Below, piece after piece: positions 34,221-43,579 of a DNA stretch of 46,414 nucleotides; the stretch's first letter is position 1; every line of letters begins with the position of its first letter. Location of the stretch: positions 1 to 46,414 of the forward strand of contig JAUWZD010000028.1 in the NCBI GenBank assembly GCA_030615505.1, read 5' to 3'. The stretch is from Spirochaetales bacterium (lineage in GTDB: Bacteria > Spirochaetota > Spirochaetia > SZUA-6 > DRHE01). Under the pieces are notes generated by a model. It did not search any database, was not told where the DNA came from, and saw only the letters and a list, made by a program, of their open reading frames with translations. The translations under genes and the position numbers were made by a program.

Positions 34221-34691
34221 CTATTCCCCATGTAAATCAAGCTCCATGAATACAGCCCCGTCTATAGGATTAAAGCGGTACGGCTCAATTTCCTTGAATC
34301 CCAAAGAACGGTATAGAGCCAGGGCAGAACCCATGGTATCGATTGTATCCAGTCTCATGCACTCATAGCCGGAAGAAAGAGCCATACTGATTATTTCAAC
34401 AGCCAGTGCCCGGCCTATGCCCCTGTGCCTGAAAGCCGGTTTTACATAGAGCCTTTTCATCTCACAGGTGCGCTCATCGATCCTGCACAGTACCACACAT
34501 CCGGCTGCCTGGTCCTGCTCAACGGCCAAGATTAGTTGCCCATGGGGTGGAACGTACTCCCCGGGCAGGTGCTTAAGCTCTTCATCAAAGTTCTGAAAGC
34601 AAAGTTCAAAATGCAGTGACTGGGCATATTCTAAGAACAATGTCCTGATTTGCTGCAATTGCTCTTCAGTCTCAGCCTTTAGAATCTTCAC
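34221..34691 (-). CDS. GNAT-family N-acetyltransferase
   Basis: This 156-residue protein is a GCN5-type acyl-CoA-dependent acetyltransferase. The acetyl-CoA loop is RHRGIGRALAVEI (the Q/RxxGxG/A motif) near residue 88, preceded by CEMKRLYVKPAF and followed by MGSALALYRSLGFKEIEPY. The acceptor is unknown. Its start overlaps the reductase gene by 4 nt, making it the last gene of a five-gene reverse operon. Confidence 0.9.
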   Translation of the reverse strand: MKILKAETEEQLQQIRTLFLEYAQSLHFELCFQNFDEELKHLPGEYVPPHGQLILAVEQDQAAGCVVLCRIDERTCEMKRLYVKPAFRHRGIGRALAVEIISMALSSGYECMRLDTIDTMGSALALYRSLGFKEIEPYRFNPIDGAVFMELDLHGE

Positions 34692-35635
34692 CCTGACCTC
34701 TTCTGAATAGCCGCATAAAGTGTATCGGTATAAGGAGTTTCTATGCCCAGCTCCTCACCCAGGCGGATAATAGCTCCGCCGAACAGGTCCCCCTCATTGG
34801 GCTTATCTTTTTTTTCCACATCCCTCTGGTAAGAGCTCTTTGTATCATAAGGAAAAGTATCAGCCTTTTTCAGTGTACTCTCAACAATATTATCAGGCAG
34901 AATGACCTTCTTGGCCTCGGCAATCGCTGTGATCTCTTGAGCCATTGAATGTACCAGATTATTGAGCTCTCTGTCTTCACGAATCTCTCCCAGTGTCTTT
35001 CCGGAATAGGCCGATACCAGCCCGAAGGAAGCTATAAAAATGAACTTGATCCAGATAACAGGATTAGGATCCCTATGCCATTCATACCTGATTCCAGCTT
35101 TTTCAAACACAGGGAATATACTCTCCCCCGTATCCTGGGGATGCTTTGGGTCCTTGCCAAACAGAATAATCCCGCTCCCGCCGGTCTGGGCAACAACTCC
35201 TGGTTTTTCTATACGCGAGCCGATATACACGCATGCAGGATGAATGATACCGGTGCTCAAGACTCTCCTCATGCGCTCATAAATATCTATACCGTTAAGA
35301 AGGGGAATGAGATGCGTACCAGGTTTTATTCTTTTCTTAAATGATTCCGCTGCCCCGGCCAGGTCATACCCCTTTACACAGATCAGGCAGAGATCCGGAA
35401 TAGGTATCTCTTCAAAACTGTCTGTGGCCAGGGCAGGCTTGCAAACCAGGCCTGAACGCTCAACTGTGTTTAGAATTAGTCCCCACTTTTTAATGGCCTC
35501 CAGATGACTGCCCCGGGCCAGGAAGCTCACATGATAATCGCCGCATAGGGCCAATTTCCCGCCAAAATAGCCGCCGATACCTCCTACACCGATAATGCAA
35601 ATATACTTTATGATGTTTGATTGAGTTTCCATCAT
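34688..35635 (-). CDS. 2-dehydropantoate 2-reductase family protein
   Basis: This 315-residue NADPH-dependent enzyme has the N-terminal Rossmann loop IIGVGGIGGYFGGKLA, the CVKGYDL lysine region near residue 89, LLNGIDIYE, the catalytic-lysine segment IWIKFIF near residue 205 and a C-terminal helical domain with NEGDLFGG. PanE makes pantoate for pantothenate synthesis, but the family also contains enzymes of other ketoacids. The organism seems able to import pantothenate (ECF-coaX locus), so the specific call is left open. It overlaps the acetyltransferase gene by 4 nt. Confidence 0.85.
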   Translation of the reverse strand: MMETQSNIIKYICIIGVGGIGGYFGGKLALCGDYHVSFLARGSHLEAIKKWGLILNTVERSGLVCKPALATDSFEEIPIPDLCLICVKGYDLAGAAESFKKRIKPGTHLIPLLNGIDIYERMRRVLSTGIIHPACVYIGSRIEKPGVVAQTGGSGIILFGKDPKHPQDTGESIFPVFEKAGIRYEWHRDPNPVIWIKFIFIASFGLVSAYSGKTLGEIREDRELNNLVHSMAQEITAIAEAKKVILPDNIVESTLKKADTFPYDTKSSYQRDVEKKDKPNEGDLFGGAIIRLGEELGIETPYTDTLYAAIQKRSG

Positions 35636-35664
35636 ACAGCCCCCAGTTCAATCCATTTCTATCA

Positions 35665-36645
35665 TTACATTCTAAGCCCTAATTTTCCCAGAGCCCATTG
35701 AGCGGATTCACGGAGCAGAGCATCGTCGCTGATCGCACATGCTTCAAGTTCGGGTATAACAATGGGATCTTTTCTATTTCCAGCCGCCAGGATGGCATTG
35801 CGCTGAATAGCCGCTGCCTCAACCCAGGATAAGGCCAACTGGGTTCCCCGGAAAAACTCCTTTACCTGCCCTTCCCGTAGCGAGAGCAGCTCAACCAGGG
35901 GGATACTGGGACCCAGATCACCGAAACGTGTATGGGTCTCCAGGCTCAGCTTCCGGTTATAGGGGCAGACATCCTGACAGGTCTGACAGCCGTACAGACG
36001 CACTGACCAGGCTTCGCAGAGGCGTGAGGGAAAAATTACGGCTTTGGCTGCCAGTGCCTGGAGGCAGCGCTTCTCATCCACAATCCCTGGATCGGAAATG
36101 GCGCCCACCGGGCAGGCCTCGATGCAGGCTCTGCATGAACCGCACATTTTTTCTTGTTCCAGCCATGAAGGATCGGGGAGATCGGGCTCTAAGGGAACGG
36201 GCAGAAAGAGTCCGGCAATAACAAACATTGACCCCAGCCGGGGAGTAATTACAAGCCCGTTTTTTCCGTAAAAACCCAATCCGCTCTCTACTGAAAGCGC
36301 TTTCTCCGGCATTCTGGAATTGCAGAATATTCTAAGGTTCCGCCTGGACAGATTAGTGTTCCTTTCAATCTCACGGACGATTTTCTTTAGTCTGACAACA
36401 GCCTCTTTATAGTAGTTTCGCCGTGCAAAAGGAGCAATAAGTCCGTGGGGCTCTCCCGGTCTGGACAGGTCATCCGACTCCTGCCTGTAGCATGAAAGAG
36501 CGGCCATGATAAAGGAGCCTTCTCCCAGGTCAGCCAGACTGCTGAGAGATGACAGCTGTTCAGGAAGCTTGTCGGAGCTGCATATTCTCGCTTTATGGAA
36601 GCCGAGCTCTTTAAAAAGCCTAAGTATTTCCTTCCGGGACAGCAT
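35665..36645 (-). CDS. queG: Epoxyqueuosine reductase
   Basis: This protein of about 326 residues catalyses the last step of queuosine synthesis in tRNA, using cobalamin and two [4Fe-4S] clusters. The clusters are CGSCRACIEACP and, further on, CQTCQDVCPYN; ESGLGFYGKNGLVITPRLGSMFV is the family's cobalamin-proximal segment. The C terminus has a HEAT-like tail (SDDALLRESAQWALGKLG). I set the start at ATG 36645 because it overlaps the lipase stop as TAATG; a longer frame adds seven residues. It sits third in the reverse operon. Confidence 0.93.
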   Translation of the reverse strand: MLSRKEILRLFKELGFHKARICSSDKLPEQLSSLSSLADLGEGSFIMAALSCYRQESDDLSRPGEPHGLIAPFARRNYYKEAVVRLKKIVREIERNTNLSRRNLRIFCNSRMPEKALSVESGLGFYGKNGLVITPRLGSMFVIAGLFLPVPLEPDLPDPSWLEQEKMCGSCRACIEACPVGAISDPGIVDEKRCLQALAAKAVIFPSRLCEAWSVRLYGCQTCQDVCPYNRKLSLETHTRFGDLGPSIPLVELLSLREGQVKEFFRGTQLALSWVEAAAIQRNAILAAGNRKDPIVIPELEACAISDDALLRESAQWALGKLGLRM

Positions 36646-37475
36646 TACAGTCGCTGCTCTATCCAATCACAAATCAGTTCCAGAATCTCCTGCTTTTCCG
36701 GCTCATTCAGGATCTCATGCCGTAAGCCGGGAAATATCTCTTTTGTCTTATCCCGGCCTGCAGCTTTACGGAAAACCAGTTCCGAAGCTTCAGGATCAAC
36801 GTTTGCATCATCTCCACCGTGGAGGATCAATAGAGGCAGCTTAAGTTCCTCCACTCCGTCTATGGCTTTCTCTATTCCCCGGATTATCTCAAAACCCGTT
36901 CTAGTTCTTACCTTTCCCTTATAGTAGAGGGGATCCTCCTCCATGCGTTGAATCACTTTCGGGTCCCGGCTTACTTTAGTATAGTCGAATTTCTCTACCG
37001 GAAGCCTGGGGAGAAGCCTGGCTGCCAGGCCTGAAATCCTTATCAGAAAGGGAGAGGTGTCCGCGGGCAATTTGGCCAAAACACCGGTAAGTATCATGCC
37101 CTTCAGCTCTTGCTGATACCTCTGAGCGTACAGAAGGGCGAGCAGGCCGCCCATGCTGTGGCCTAAAAGGAAAAGCGGCAGGTCCGGGAACTTCCTGGAA
37201 GCGTTCTTATACAGCTTACGAATATCCTCAAGGATCTTCTCCATACTCTCAATATCCGCTAAAACTCCGGCGCTCCTGCCGTGACCCCGGTGATCCGGAG
37301 TATAGACGGCATATCCCTTGTTACCCAGAAAATTCATGACATGCTCATACCGCCCGGAATGCTCTGCATATCCGTGCAGAATGATCACCACGGCTTCAGG
37401 CGTCTCAGGAAGCAGAAAGCGCATAAATATCCGCCTTCCGTCTTCCGCCTCTGTATATCCCGTTTCTATATTCAC
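36645..37475 (-). CDS. Alpha/beta hydrolase, monoacylglycerol lipase type
   Basis: This 276-residue protein has the serine hydrolase elbow GHSMGG near residue 106, the oxyanion-region VIILHGYAEHSGRYEHV, the DHRGHGRS segment and late acid/histidine elements in LLILHGGDDANVDPEAS and GLRHEILNE. The combination is that of monoglyceride lipase/lysophospholipase proteins. There is no signal peptide. It overlaps the peptidase gene by 4 nt and queG by one nucleotide, so the genes are translationally coupled. Confidence 0.9.
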   Translation of the reverse strand: MNIETGYTEAEDGRRIFMRFLLPETPEAVVIILHGYAEHSGRYEHVMNFLGNKGYAVYTPDHRGHGRSAGVLADIESMEKILEDIRKLYKNASRKFPDLPLFLLGHSMGGLLALLYAQRYQQELKGMILTGVLAKLPADTSPFLIRISGLAARLLPRLPVEKFDYTKVSRDPKVIQRMEEDPLYYKGKVRTRTGFEIIRGIEKAIDGVEELKLPLLILHGGDDANVDPEASELVFRKAAGRDKTKEIFPGLRHEILNEPEKQEILELICDWIEQRL

Positions 37476-40165
37476 TCCATTACCTCCTTTCCGTATTTCC
37501 TGTAAGGCAGTTTATCCAAAAGCGGACTCATCAGTGTAAATGCAATGCTCGGCTCACCCCTCCTGTTAACCGCTATTCTAAATGCTGCATCCAGGGGGAG
37601 GCCAGAGATGAAAACTAAAGCTTTAATCTCCAGATGAATCTCCACACCGCCGGAAAGCTGATAATCCATGCGGTCATTGAAGGCACAGTCAACAAAGGGA
37701 TTTAAAAACAGATCCTCGATAAATATTCCGGGATTCCAAAGCCCTTTGCGTATCTTGAACAGGGGTATAGAATAATCAAAGCTTAAGACCGCGCCTGCCT
37801 GTGCTTCCAATCTTTCACTATATCCCCGTATACGAGGCAGTATCCAGTTTGCCCTATCCAGGTCGTAAAGACCAAGGATAAAAACTTTAGCTTCTCCGAA
37901 AAACAGATACCGGGAAAAAAGGGTATTCGCAATAAGCCCGGTACGGTCCATGGACGAACCCAATTCTTTCCGCTCAAAGAGCAAACCGAACCATAGGGAA
38001 GCATGACTCAGCGGGTATCGGAAAGCTAAACCCATGAAAGGCTCAATTTTTTTTCGGGAAAAGTCATCTTTAAAAATTTCTCCCGATATGCCTACAGAAA
38101 ACAAGGATAATCCACTTGATAAGCTCTGGTATAGAGGAATCTCCAGGATCGCCTCCAGAGAGTTCCATTCAATCGTAGAGAAGTTAAAAGAGGTAATTAA
38201 AGGGGAGAGAATAAGCGTTTCTAAGAAAAGATCCACTTCAGGTTGTTCATAGCCGAAATTATACCACCCCTTTAAGACATACTGAAAATCCTGTAAAGCG
38301 GTCATTCCCATAACGCCCATGCCCGCACCGATATTCTCAAGGCTTGTATCCGCAGTGAATATGGGAAAGAGTAATTTGGGAAATAGGGTCTTAATATTGT
38401 CCCAATACCCCCCCCGGCGGATTTTACCCTCTGAAAGGCTAAGATGCGGCGCCGTAGGAAGCATATAATCGGGAAACTCAGTCTCCCTGAAATCCGCTGT
38501 TTCATAATAGATATCCCGGCCCTCTGCGTTCAGGCCCACGAAATAGATTAAACCGCTTTCTCTGTCATAGGCGGGAGAGGCAGCATATCCTCCATGGGTA
38601 ACTCTGAAGAGTTGTTTTAGCTCAAGATCGTAACAGTAAATTGAATATACTCCTTCATAGTTCGCTTGAAAAATGAGCCGGTTCCCATAGAGGAGGATGC
38701 CTCTTTCCAGATAGGGTGTCTCGATTAAGGGTGTGAGCTTCCCCTGGAAATCCAGGCGGTAGAGGCTGAAGTTCTGCCAGTCCCTTCGAGCAGACAGATA
38801 GAACCCCTGGTCATCTGCTGTGATTTCTCCCACCTGAACATCAAGGGTAAAGAGGAGCTCGGTCTCTTCAGTATGCCTCATAAGGCGGCACAGCATAGAA
38901 CCGAATCTATCCGGGCGATCCCTGGCAAAAAGAATATCCCCTTCATCTAAAACGGTATAAGCTCTGATATGATCCTTAAATATCTTTCTTCTCTTTCCAC
39001 TGTTTAAATCCAATTCATTGAGAATTGACAGAAAGCCGAAGGAATTATAGTAAATATTGTCATACCCTCCCTGTATCTGCAGGGTCGTATAGTATAATTT
39101 GTTTCCCCGGATTTTGAGAGGAGATGTAAAAGGAGAGGTTGAAGACACTCTGACCCTTTCCCGGCCTGTGCTTAGATCCAGCTCAACCAGTTCGTAGTGC
39201 CGCCTTTCCTTAAATGGACCAATCTTGACAGCATAGGCCCGTGAAAAAAAAAGCCTTCCCTCAAAGTAAATTGGATTCTTCACCTCCCAGCCGTGTGCGG
39301 TTAAGGGCTCTCCCTCCTGCCTATAATCTTTGAATCTTTCCCCTTCAAAGATCTGCCAGTCCTTCCACAAATCGGGAAATGATTTCCCGAAAATCTGTTT
39401 TGCTGTACGATCAAGGCCAACGGCCGGAACAAGCGGTGAGAAATAGGATAGCAGAGAGGCTCCGTACTTATTGAAAAACTGCGAAAATTTTTCTTCTCCG
39501 TATGTCAGGGAGAGATAGCCTAAGAATTTCCCTCCGAAAAGATAGGGCCCCCATCCGCTGTTGTAACTCAATGGTAAATAGGTGGCTTCAACCAGTGAGG
39601 GAAGCCGGGCTTCCTGAACTAAAGCCCCCAGGTAAGCATCAAATGTACCGTCATTCAGCCGGCCTGAATATTCAGAGATCCGTGATTCACTGTATACGGC
39701 GATTCCCTCCATCATCCAGAGAGGAGAAAGCAGATTAGGGCATAGGGCGGGTCCAAAAATGGCAGCCAGAACAGCCGGAAAACCACTGCTTGTTCTTAGG
39801 TGAAGCATATGGGTATATTCATGAACCCCGACCAGGCCCCACCAGTTCTGCATAAACTGAAGCTCACCTTCAGAAGGCGGATAGGTAAACAGGTGAATGC
39901 TTTTAAAAACAGGATTGGCAAACCCGTTACTCAAGTCGCCTATATCCTCGATAACAACGGGGAGCTTTCTTATTCTGTTACCGGTTAGATTTTCAACGGA
40001 ACGGCGGTAATGCTCTAAAATTTTGAGAAGCTCCTGCGCCTGGTCTTCATTCCCCTTTGTGTAAAACACGGTGAAGCTTTCCGTTTTTAGTGTCTTCCAT
40101 AGGCCATAAAGAGAAAAATTTGCCAGGAATAGCAAGAAAATCGCCAGTGAAAGCACTTTTCTCAT
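37472..40165 (-). CDS. Exported zinc metallopeptidase with propeller and predicted beta-barrel
   Basis: This protein of about 897 residues begins with a signal peptide (MRKVLSLAIFLLFLANFSLYG). An HEYTH zinc motif follows near residue 115, with a downstream Glu in WMMEGIAVYSES, a gluzincin arrangement as in peptidase MA-type domains. Residues 280-560 show propeller-like repeats (GGYDNIYYNSFGFLSILNELDL, HGGYAASPAYDRESGLIYFV) similar to TolB/DPP-type blades. The last 300 residues alternate hydrophobic and aromatic residues, as in an outer-membrane barrel. I start at ATG 40165; a GTG nine nt upstream overlaps the promoter. It heads the operon with the lipase and queG. The substrate is unknown. 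Confidence 0.75.
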   Translation of the reverse strand: MRKVLSLAIFLLFLANFSLYGLWKTLKTESFTVFYTKGNEDQAQELLKILEHYRRSVENLTGNRIRKLPVVIEDIGDLSNGFANPVFKSIHLFTYPPSEGELQFMQNWWGLVGVHEYTHMLHLRTSSGFPAVLAAIFGPALCPNLLSPLWMMEGIAVYSESRISEYSGRLNDGTFDAYLGALVQEARLPSLVEATYLPLSYNSGWGPYLFGGKFLGYLSLTYGEEKFSQFFNKYGASLLSYFSPLVPAVGLDRTAKQIFGKSFPDLWKDWQIFEGERFKDYRQEGEPLTAHGWEVKNPIYFEGRLFFSRAYAVKIGPFKERRHYELVELDLSTGRERVRVSSTSPFTSPLKIRGNKLYYTTLQIQGGYDNIYYNSFGFLSILNELDLNSGKRRKIFKDHIRAYTVLDEGDILFARDRPDRFGSMLCRLMRHTEETELLFTLDVQVGEITADDQGFYLSARRDWQNFSLYRLDFQGKLTPLIETPYLERGILLYGNRLIFQANYEGVYSIYCYDLELKQLFRVTHGGYAASPAYDRESGLIYFVGLNAEGRDIYYETADFRETEFPDYMLPTAPHLSLSEGKIRRGGYWDNIKTLFPKLLFPIFTADTSLENIGAGMGVMGMTALQDFQYVLKGWYNFGYEQPEVDLFLETLILSPLITSFNFSTIEWNSLEAILEIPLYQSLSSGLSLFSVGISGEIFKDDFSRKKIEPFMGLAFRYPLSHASLWFGLLFERKELGSSMDRTGLIANTLFSRYLFFGEAKVFILGLYDLDRANWILPRIRGYSERLEAQAGAVLSFDYSIPLFKIRKGLWNPGIFIEDLFLNPFVDCAFNDRMDYQLSGGVEIHLEIKALVFISGLPLDAAFRIAVNRRGEPSIAFTLMSPLLDKLPYRKYGKEVME

Positions 40166-40172
40166 AGGAATC

Positions 40173-40201
40173 ACTATAGCTTAAACATATTCCGGCTACA
40201 A
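40173..40201 (-). promoter_or_regulatory. Promoter of the peptidase operon, possibly leaderless
   Basis: On the reverse strand TTGTAG (40196-40201) and TATAGT (40173-40178) are 17 nt apart. The expected start point, near 40166, falls on the ATG at 40165, so the transcript would have almost no leader. Confidence 0.45.
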
Positions 40202-40229
40202 CATACGCAGTCTCTGCGATTAACTTTAA

Positions 40230-40258
40230 TTGACATGCTCTTCATTTTATCCTACCTT
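40230..40258 (+). promoter_or_regulatory. Candidate promoter of the DUF5312-like gene and hflX
   Basis: TTGACA (40230-40235) is followed after 17 nt by TACCTT (40253-40258), a weak -10 box. The expected start point lies close to the ATG at 40266. The longest open frame starts inside this TTGACA and is therefore unlikely to be the true coding start. Confidence 0.4.
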
Positions 40259-40265
40259 AATAAGT

Positions 40266-41834
40266 ATGAAACTTCCTGATCCACAGAGTCGGAAAATGAG
40301 CGGAAGTAATGAGGGAAAACCCCCTCCCGAGGGATTCTTCCAGCAGATCTTCGGCTCCTTTTTCAGAAGCTCAGATACGGAAAAAGTCAAAAAGCGATTA
40401 TTGAAGGAAATCGCCAAAAGCCAGAAAAAACTTAAAACCCGGCGCTATCAAGTTAAGGGAAATCTTGCCAATGCCGGATTAGCAAAACTCTTTTTTGAAT
40501 TTTATAAAACCCTGGGTCCCACCCATGCCATACTCAACCATGCAAAAACCTCAAACGTATTAAAAACCATTCTCATTGAGAGTTCCTTTAATAAGGAACA
40601 ACTGGAGCTTAAAGAAAAATTGTCAGAAGAGTCCATAAAAGAGCGGGCCAACCAGACCGAATCTCAGGTATTATTAGAGGAATTGAAGAATGAGTTGAAA
40701 ACCCTTTTTTCTTTCTTTGATGCCTCAAAAATTAATGAAATCAATATGAATTATAGGCTTCTCCATACTTTTGTTAATTTAATTCACTTCGACTATTACT
40801 TTCTATTGAAAAAATTTGATTCCGGGCTCAAAGAAGGAATGTTTAATTATAACCCTCGCTTTGAAGCCATTAATGCTCAGTATATTGTTGATGAACTGAA
40901 GGATTTTCTGGAAATCCTCCCCGCCTTTGATCCTGACGCTGACTCGAAAACAATCATAGATGTATTTCAGATGTACCGCGGCGTGGAGGTAATCTCTAAG
41001 GATTCCTGGAAAAAAATCTTGCAGACAATCCGGCAGTTAAAAAGAACAAACGAACTACAGATGATCGTACAGCTTATAGATAATAACCCTTTCTATAAAC
41101 CCGAGGCAAGAGTATCCCGGGAAAATATTGTTGAGGCCTACCTCTCCAGGCTTAAAATGAATACAGAGATGATTCTCCAAAAAATTGTAAGAGAACGAAA
41201 AAAAAAGATGGTTAACGATCTTGCCACACAAATCTTCGGAACAGCCTCGATTTCAAGACTCAACCATTATACAGAAACAGCCAATTTACTCTTTTCCAAA
41301 AAAATGATCGGCGGCTATACACGTATAGCGCCATTAAACTATCTTAAAGCCTTTTTACTGGACTATGCGAAGAAAGATGTCAGGCAGGTAGTTGAGCTTC
41401 TAATAATTTCAGGCAAATGGACAGACAATGCTCCCTCCCAGATGCTGTCTGAATCCTTCCATCAGCTTCTAAATATTTCCGATGAATTGATGAAATTTGA
41501 CGAGGCTTTAGCAGAAGATAGAGACTACGGGAAAAAAATACAGCTTTTTCTATATAAGGTGGAAAGGGATAAGCAGGCTCTTAGCAGTCTCCGGCATCTT
41601 ATTAAGAAGATAAATGAGCAGGCCGGGGCAATGATATTAAAAGCAGGCCAGCAGTGCATTAATCTGGCTAATGTAGTAAAGAAGACCATGGAAGATCAAG
41701 ATGAAAAACACCCGAAACTTATAATAAACTGGAAGGAACTTAACAGCAAGACGGATAAAGATCCTAAAGCCATGTGCTTGTCTGTCTATAAGAAGCTCTA
41801 CTATTTTGTTAAGCTTCTGAAAAACTTTGTCTAG
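40266..41834 (+). CDS. Spirochaete conserved protein (DUF5312-like)
   Basis: This protein of about 522 residues is largely helical, rich in Lys, Glu and Leu, without signal peptide or membrane segment. Its composition and segments such as YQVKGNLANAGLAKLFFEFYKTLGP and LNYLKAFLLDYAKKDVRQ-like stretches resemble a protein family restricted to spirochaetes (I believe DUF5312). Its function is unknown. It starts at ATG 40266 rather than at the TTG inside the putative -35 box. Its stop at 41832-41834 lies 7 nt before the hflX ATG, so the two are co-transcribed, hinting at a link to ribosome rescue or RNA handling. Confidence 0.75.
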   Translation: MKLPDPQSRKMSGSNEGKPPPEGFFQQIFGSFFRSSDTEKVKKRLLKEIAKSQKKLKTRRYQVKGNLANAGLAKLFFEFYKTLGPTHAILNHAKTSNVLKTILIESSFNKEQLELKEKLSEESIKERANQTESQVLLEELKNELKTLFSFFDASKINEINMNYRLLHTFVNLIHFDYYFLLKKFDSGLKEGMFNYNPRFEAINAQYIVDELKDFLEILPAFDPDADSKTIIDVFQMYRGVEVISKDSWKKILQTIRQLKRTNELQMIVQLIDNNPFYKPEARVSRENIVEAYLSRLKMNTEMILQKIVRERKKKMVNDLATQIFGTASISRLNHYTETANLLFSKKMIGGYTRIAPLNYLKAFLLDYAKKDVRQVVELLIISGKWTDNAPSQMLSESFHQLLNISDELMKFDEALAEDRDYGKKIQLFLYKVERDKQALSSLRHLIKKINEQAGAMILKAGQQCINLANVVKKTMEDQDEKHPKLIINWKELNSKTDKDPKAMCLSVYKKLYYFVKLLKNFV

Positions 41835-41841
41835 AGGAGCG

Positions 41842-43275
41842 ATGCCTTATACTGTGGGCCCTGAAAGCCCATCCAATTTGGATCAGAGTAGAACTGTTTT
41901 TGAGCGCCCATCTGAACGGGCTTTCATAGTAGGTGTTGATGTTTCCGGGAGCAGGAGCCTGTGGAGTATAGATGATTCACTTAATGAGCTGCAACAGCTC
42001 GCGCGTACGGCAGGCATTACTGTTACGGGCAAGACTTTTCAGCGATTACCCAGGATCAATCCAAAAACCTATATCGGCTCGGGCAAGGTTGAAGAGCTCT
42101 TCACAGAAATCGCATCTGAGGATATCCAAACGGTTATTTTTAATGATGAACTGTCCCCGGGACAGCAGCGTAATTTGGAACAACTTTTAGGAGATCAGGT
42201 CAAGATTATTGACAGGACCGCCCTGATTCTGGATATATTCGCCCAGCATGCTCACACCCGTGAGGGGCAGATTCAGGTAGAACTGGCGCAGTATGAATAC
42301 CGCCTGCCGAGGCTCACTCGCCTGTGGACACACCTGGTCCGTCAGGCAGGGGGGCGGGCAGGCGGGGCTTCCGGCGGGGTTGGACTGCGCGGGCCTGGAG
42401 AAACACAGCTTGAATCAGACCGCAGGCAGATCCGCCGTAAAATCGCCAGTTTGAAGAGGGACTTAGAAGAGATACGGCGGCACAGGAATCAGCACTACAG
42501 ACAGCGCAAGAGAAAAGGAATAAAGACCGTTGCCCTGGTTGGGTACACAAATGCAGGGAAGAGCTCTCTTCTTAATGTCTTAAGCGCAAAACGAGCCCGG
42601 AACAGACTAAAGATGAGTTTTAAAAGTAATGCCCTCAGTTCCGGGGGTTTTATGCATAGGCAGCCCGCAGAGGTTCTTAAAGCGGACCAGCTCTTTGCTA
42701 CATTGGATCCTACCACGCGCAGGGTCAGGCTTCCTAAGGGCACAATTGTTCTCTTAACCGATACTGTCGGTTTTATAAACAAGCTTCCCCATAATCTGGT
42801 GGCTGCGTTCAGGGCGACCTTAGAAGGAATTGCTCAAGCCGATCTGCTCCTTCACATCGCAGACATCAATCACGCAAAGGCAGACGCACAGATAGAGGCA
42901 GTGAACAGAGAACTCGCTAATCTTGGTGTGGCAGGCAAGCCCACCCTTTTAGTCTGGAATAAAATTGACCTTGCTCAGGAGCTTATTAAAAATCATTACC
43001 ACCGGGAGGACGGCCTAATTGCCGTAAGCGCGCTAACGGGGTCCGGTATACCCAAGCTCCTTAAAAAGATTGAGCGCATGTTCAACATGGACCTTGTGTC
43101 TATTGAGGTAGAGCTTCCCTATTCGGACGGCAGCCTTAAGAGCAAAATCTATGAGCAGGGTGCTGTGGAGTGGTTCAGATACGGTCCCTCAGGCACCCGT
43201 ATACGCGCCCATGTCCCGCCCATGCTCTTTAATGCTTTAAAGCCCTATCAATGCCTCAAGAAGAGCGGAAAATAG
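41842..43275 (+). CDS. hflX: GTPase HflX
   Basis: This protein of about 477 residues is a ribosome-associated GTPase that splits stalled ribosomes. The N-terminal domain has GKTFQRLPRINPKTYIGSGKVEEL-type sequence; then come the linker with GGVGLRGPGETQLE, G1 GYTNAGKSS, switch I LFATLDPTTR, G3 DTVGF, G4 NKID and G5 SALTG. Between G1 and switch I there is an insert of about 17-20 residues (KRARNRLKMSFKSNALSSGG region) not present in E. coli HflX. The start ATG 41842 has GAGGAG only 2 nt upstream, a tight spacing; a TTG at 41827 is the alternative. Confidence 0.95.
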   Translation: MPYTVGPESPSNLDQSRTVFERPSERAFIVGVDVSGSRSLWSIDDSLNELQQLARTAGITVTGKTFQRLPRINPKTYIGSGKVEELFTEIASEDIQTVIFNDELSPGQQRNLEQLLGDQVKIIDRTALILDIFAQHAHTREGQIQVELAQYEYRLPRLTRLWTHLVRQAGGRAGGASGGVGLRGPGETQLESDRRQIRRKIASLKRDLEEIRRHRNQHYRQRKRKGIKTVALVGYTNAGKSSLLNVLSAKRARNRLKMSFKSNALSSGGFMHRQPAEVLKADQLFATLDPTTRRVRLPKGTIVLLTDTVGFINKLPHNLVAAFRATLEGIAQADLLLHIADINHAKADAQIEAVNRELANLGVAGKPTLLVWNKIDLAQELIKNHYHREDGLIAVSALTGSGIPKLLKKIERMFNMDLVSIEVELPYSDGSLKSKIYEQGAVEWFRYGPSGTRIRAHVPPMLFNALKPYQCLKKSGK

Positions 43276-43411
43276 CTAAGTTTAGCAAAAATAACAGAGC
43301 AAAGGATGCAATTTAATCGATATTATTGCCCCCAGGTCTCTTATAATAGAAAAAATGTCCCTCAGGAAGATATTCAGGCTGATTGAATCCTCATAATAAT
43401 AATCTCCACAG

Positions 43412-43572
43412 TTAATCTTTTAAAAGATCAGGCAGCTCCTTTACGCTTTTAATTCTGTTAACTCCATTGCACTGAACGTTATAAGAGCCGCTTTCATCTA
43501 CTAAAACTATACGCCCCCCAATTCCCTGAATGGAAGTAGATGATCCTACCTGTCATCCACAAGCAGAACATG
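43412..43572 (-). pseudogene. HAD-superfamily hydrolase C-terminal remnant
   Basis: On the reverse strand one frame reads EHVLLVDDR, stop, DHLLPFRELGG. After a +1 shift the next reads GRIVLVDESGSYN and IKSVKELPDLLKD to a stop at 43412. Together they look like the last third of a HAD phosphatase (VDD motif, then the LG.ktilVd and terminal sl.elp.lL segments). A nonsense codon and a frameshift have broken it. Upstream the remnant ends exactly at the CRISPR-like repeat. Confidence 0.55.
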
Positions 43573-43579
43573 CTCTCAC

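Noticed and set aside
43273-43284. Terminator after hflX
   Set aside because: GCTAA/TTAGC is a 5-bp stem followed by A residues, with no T-run in the transcript direction.
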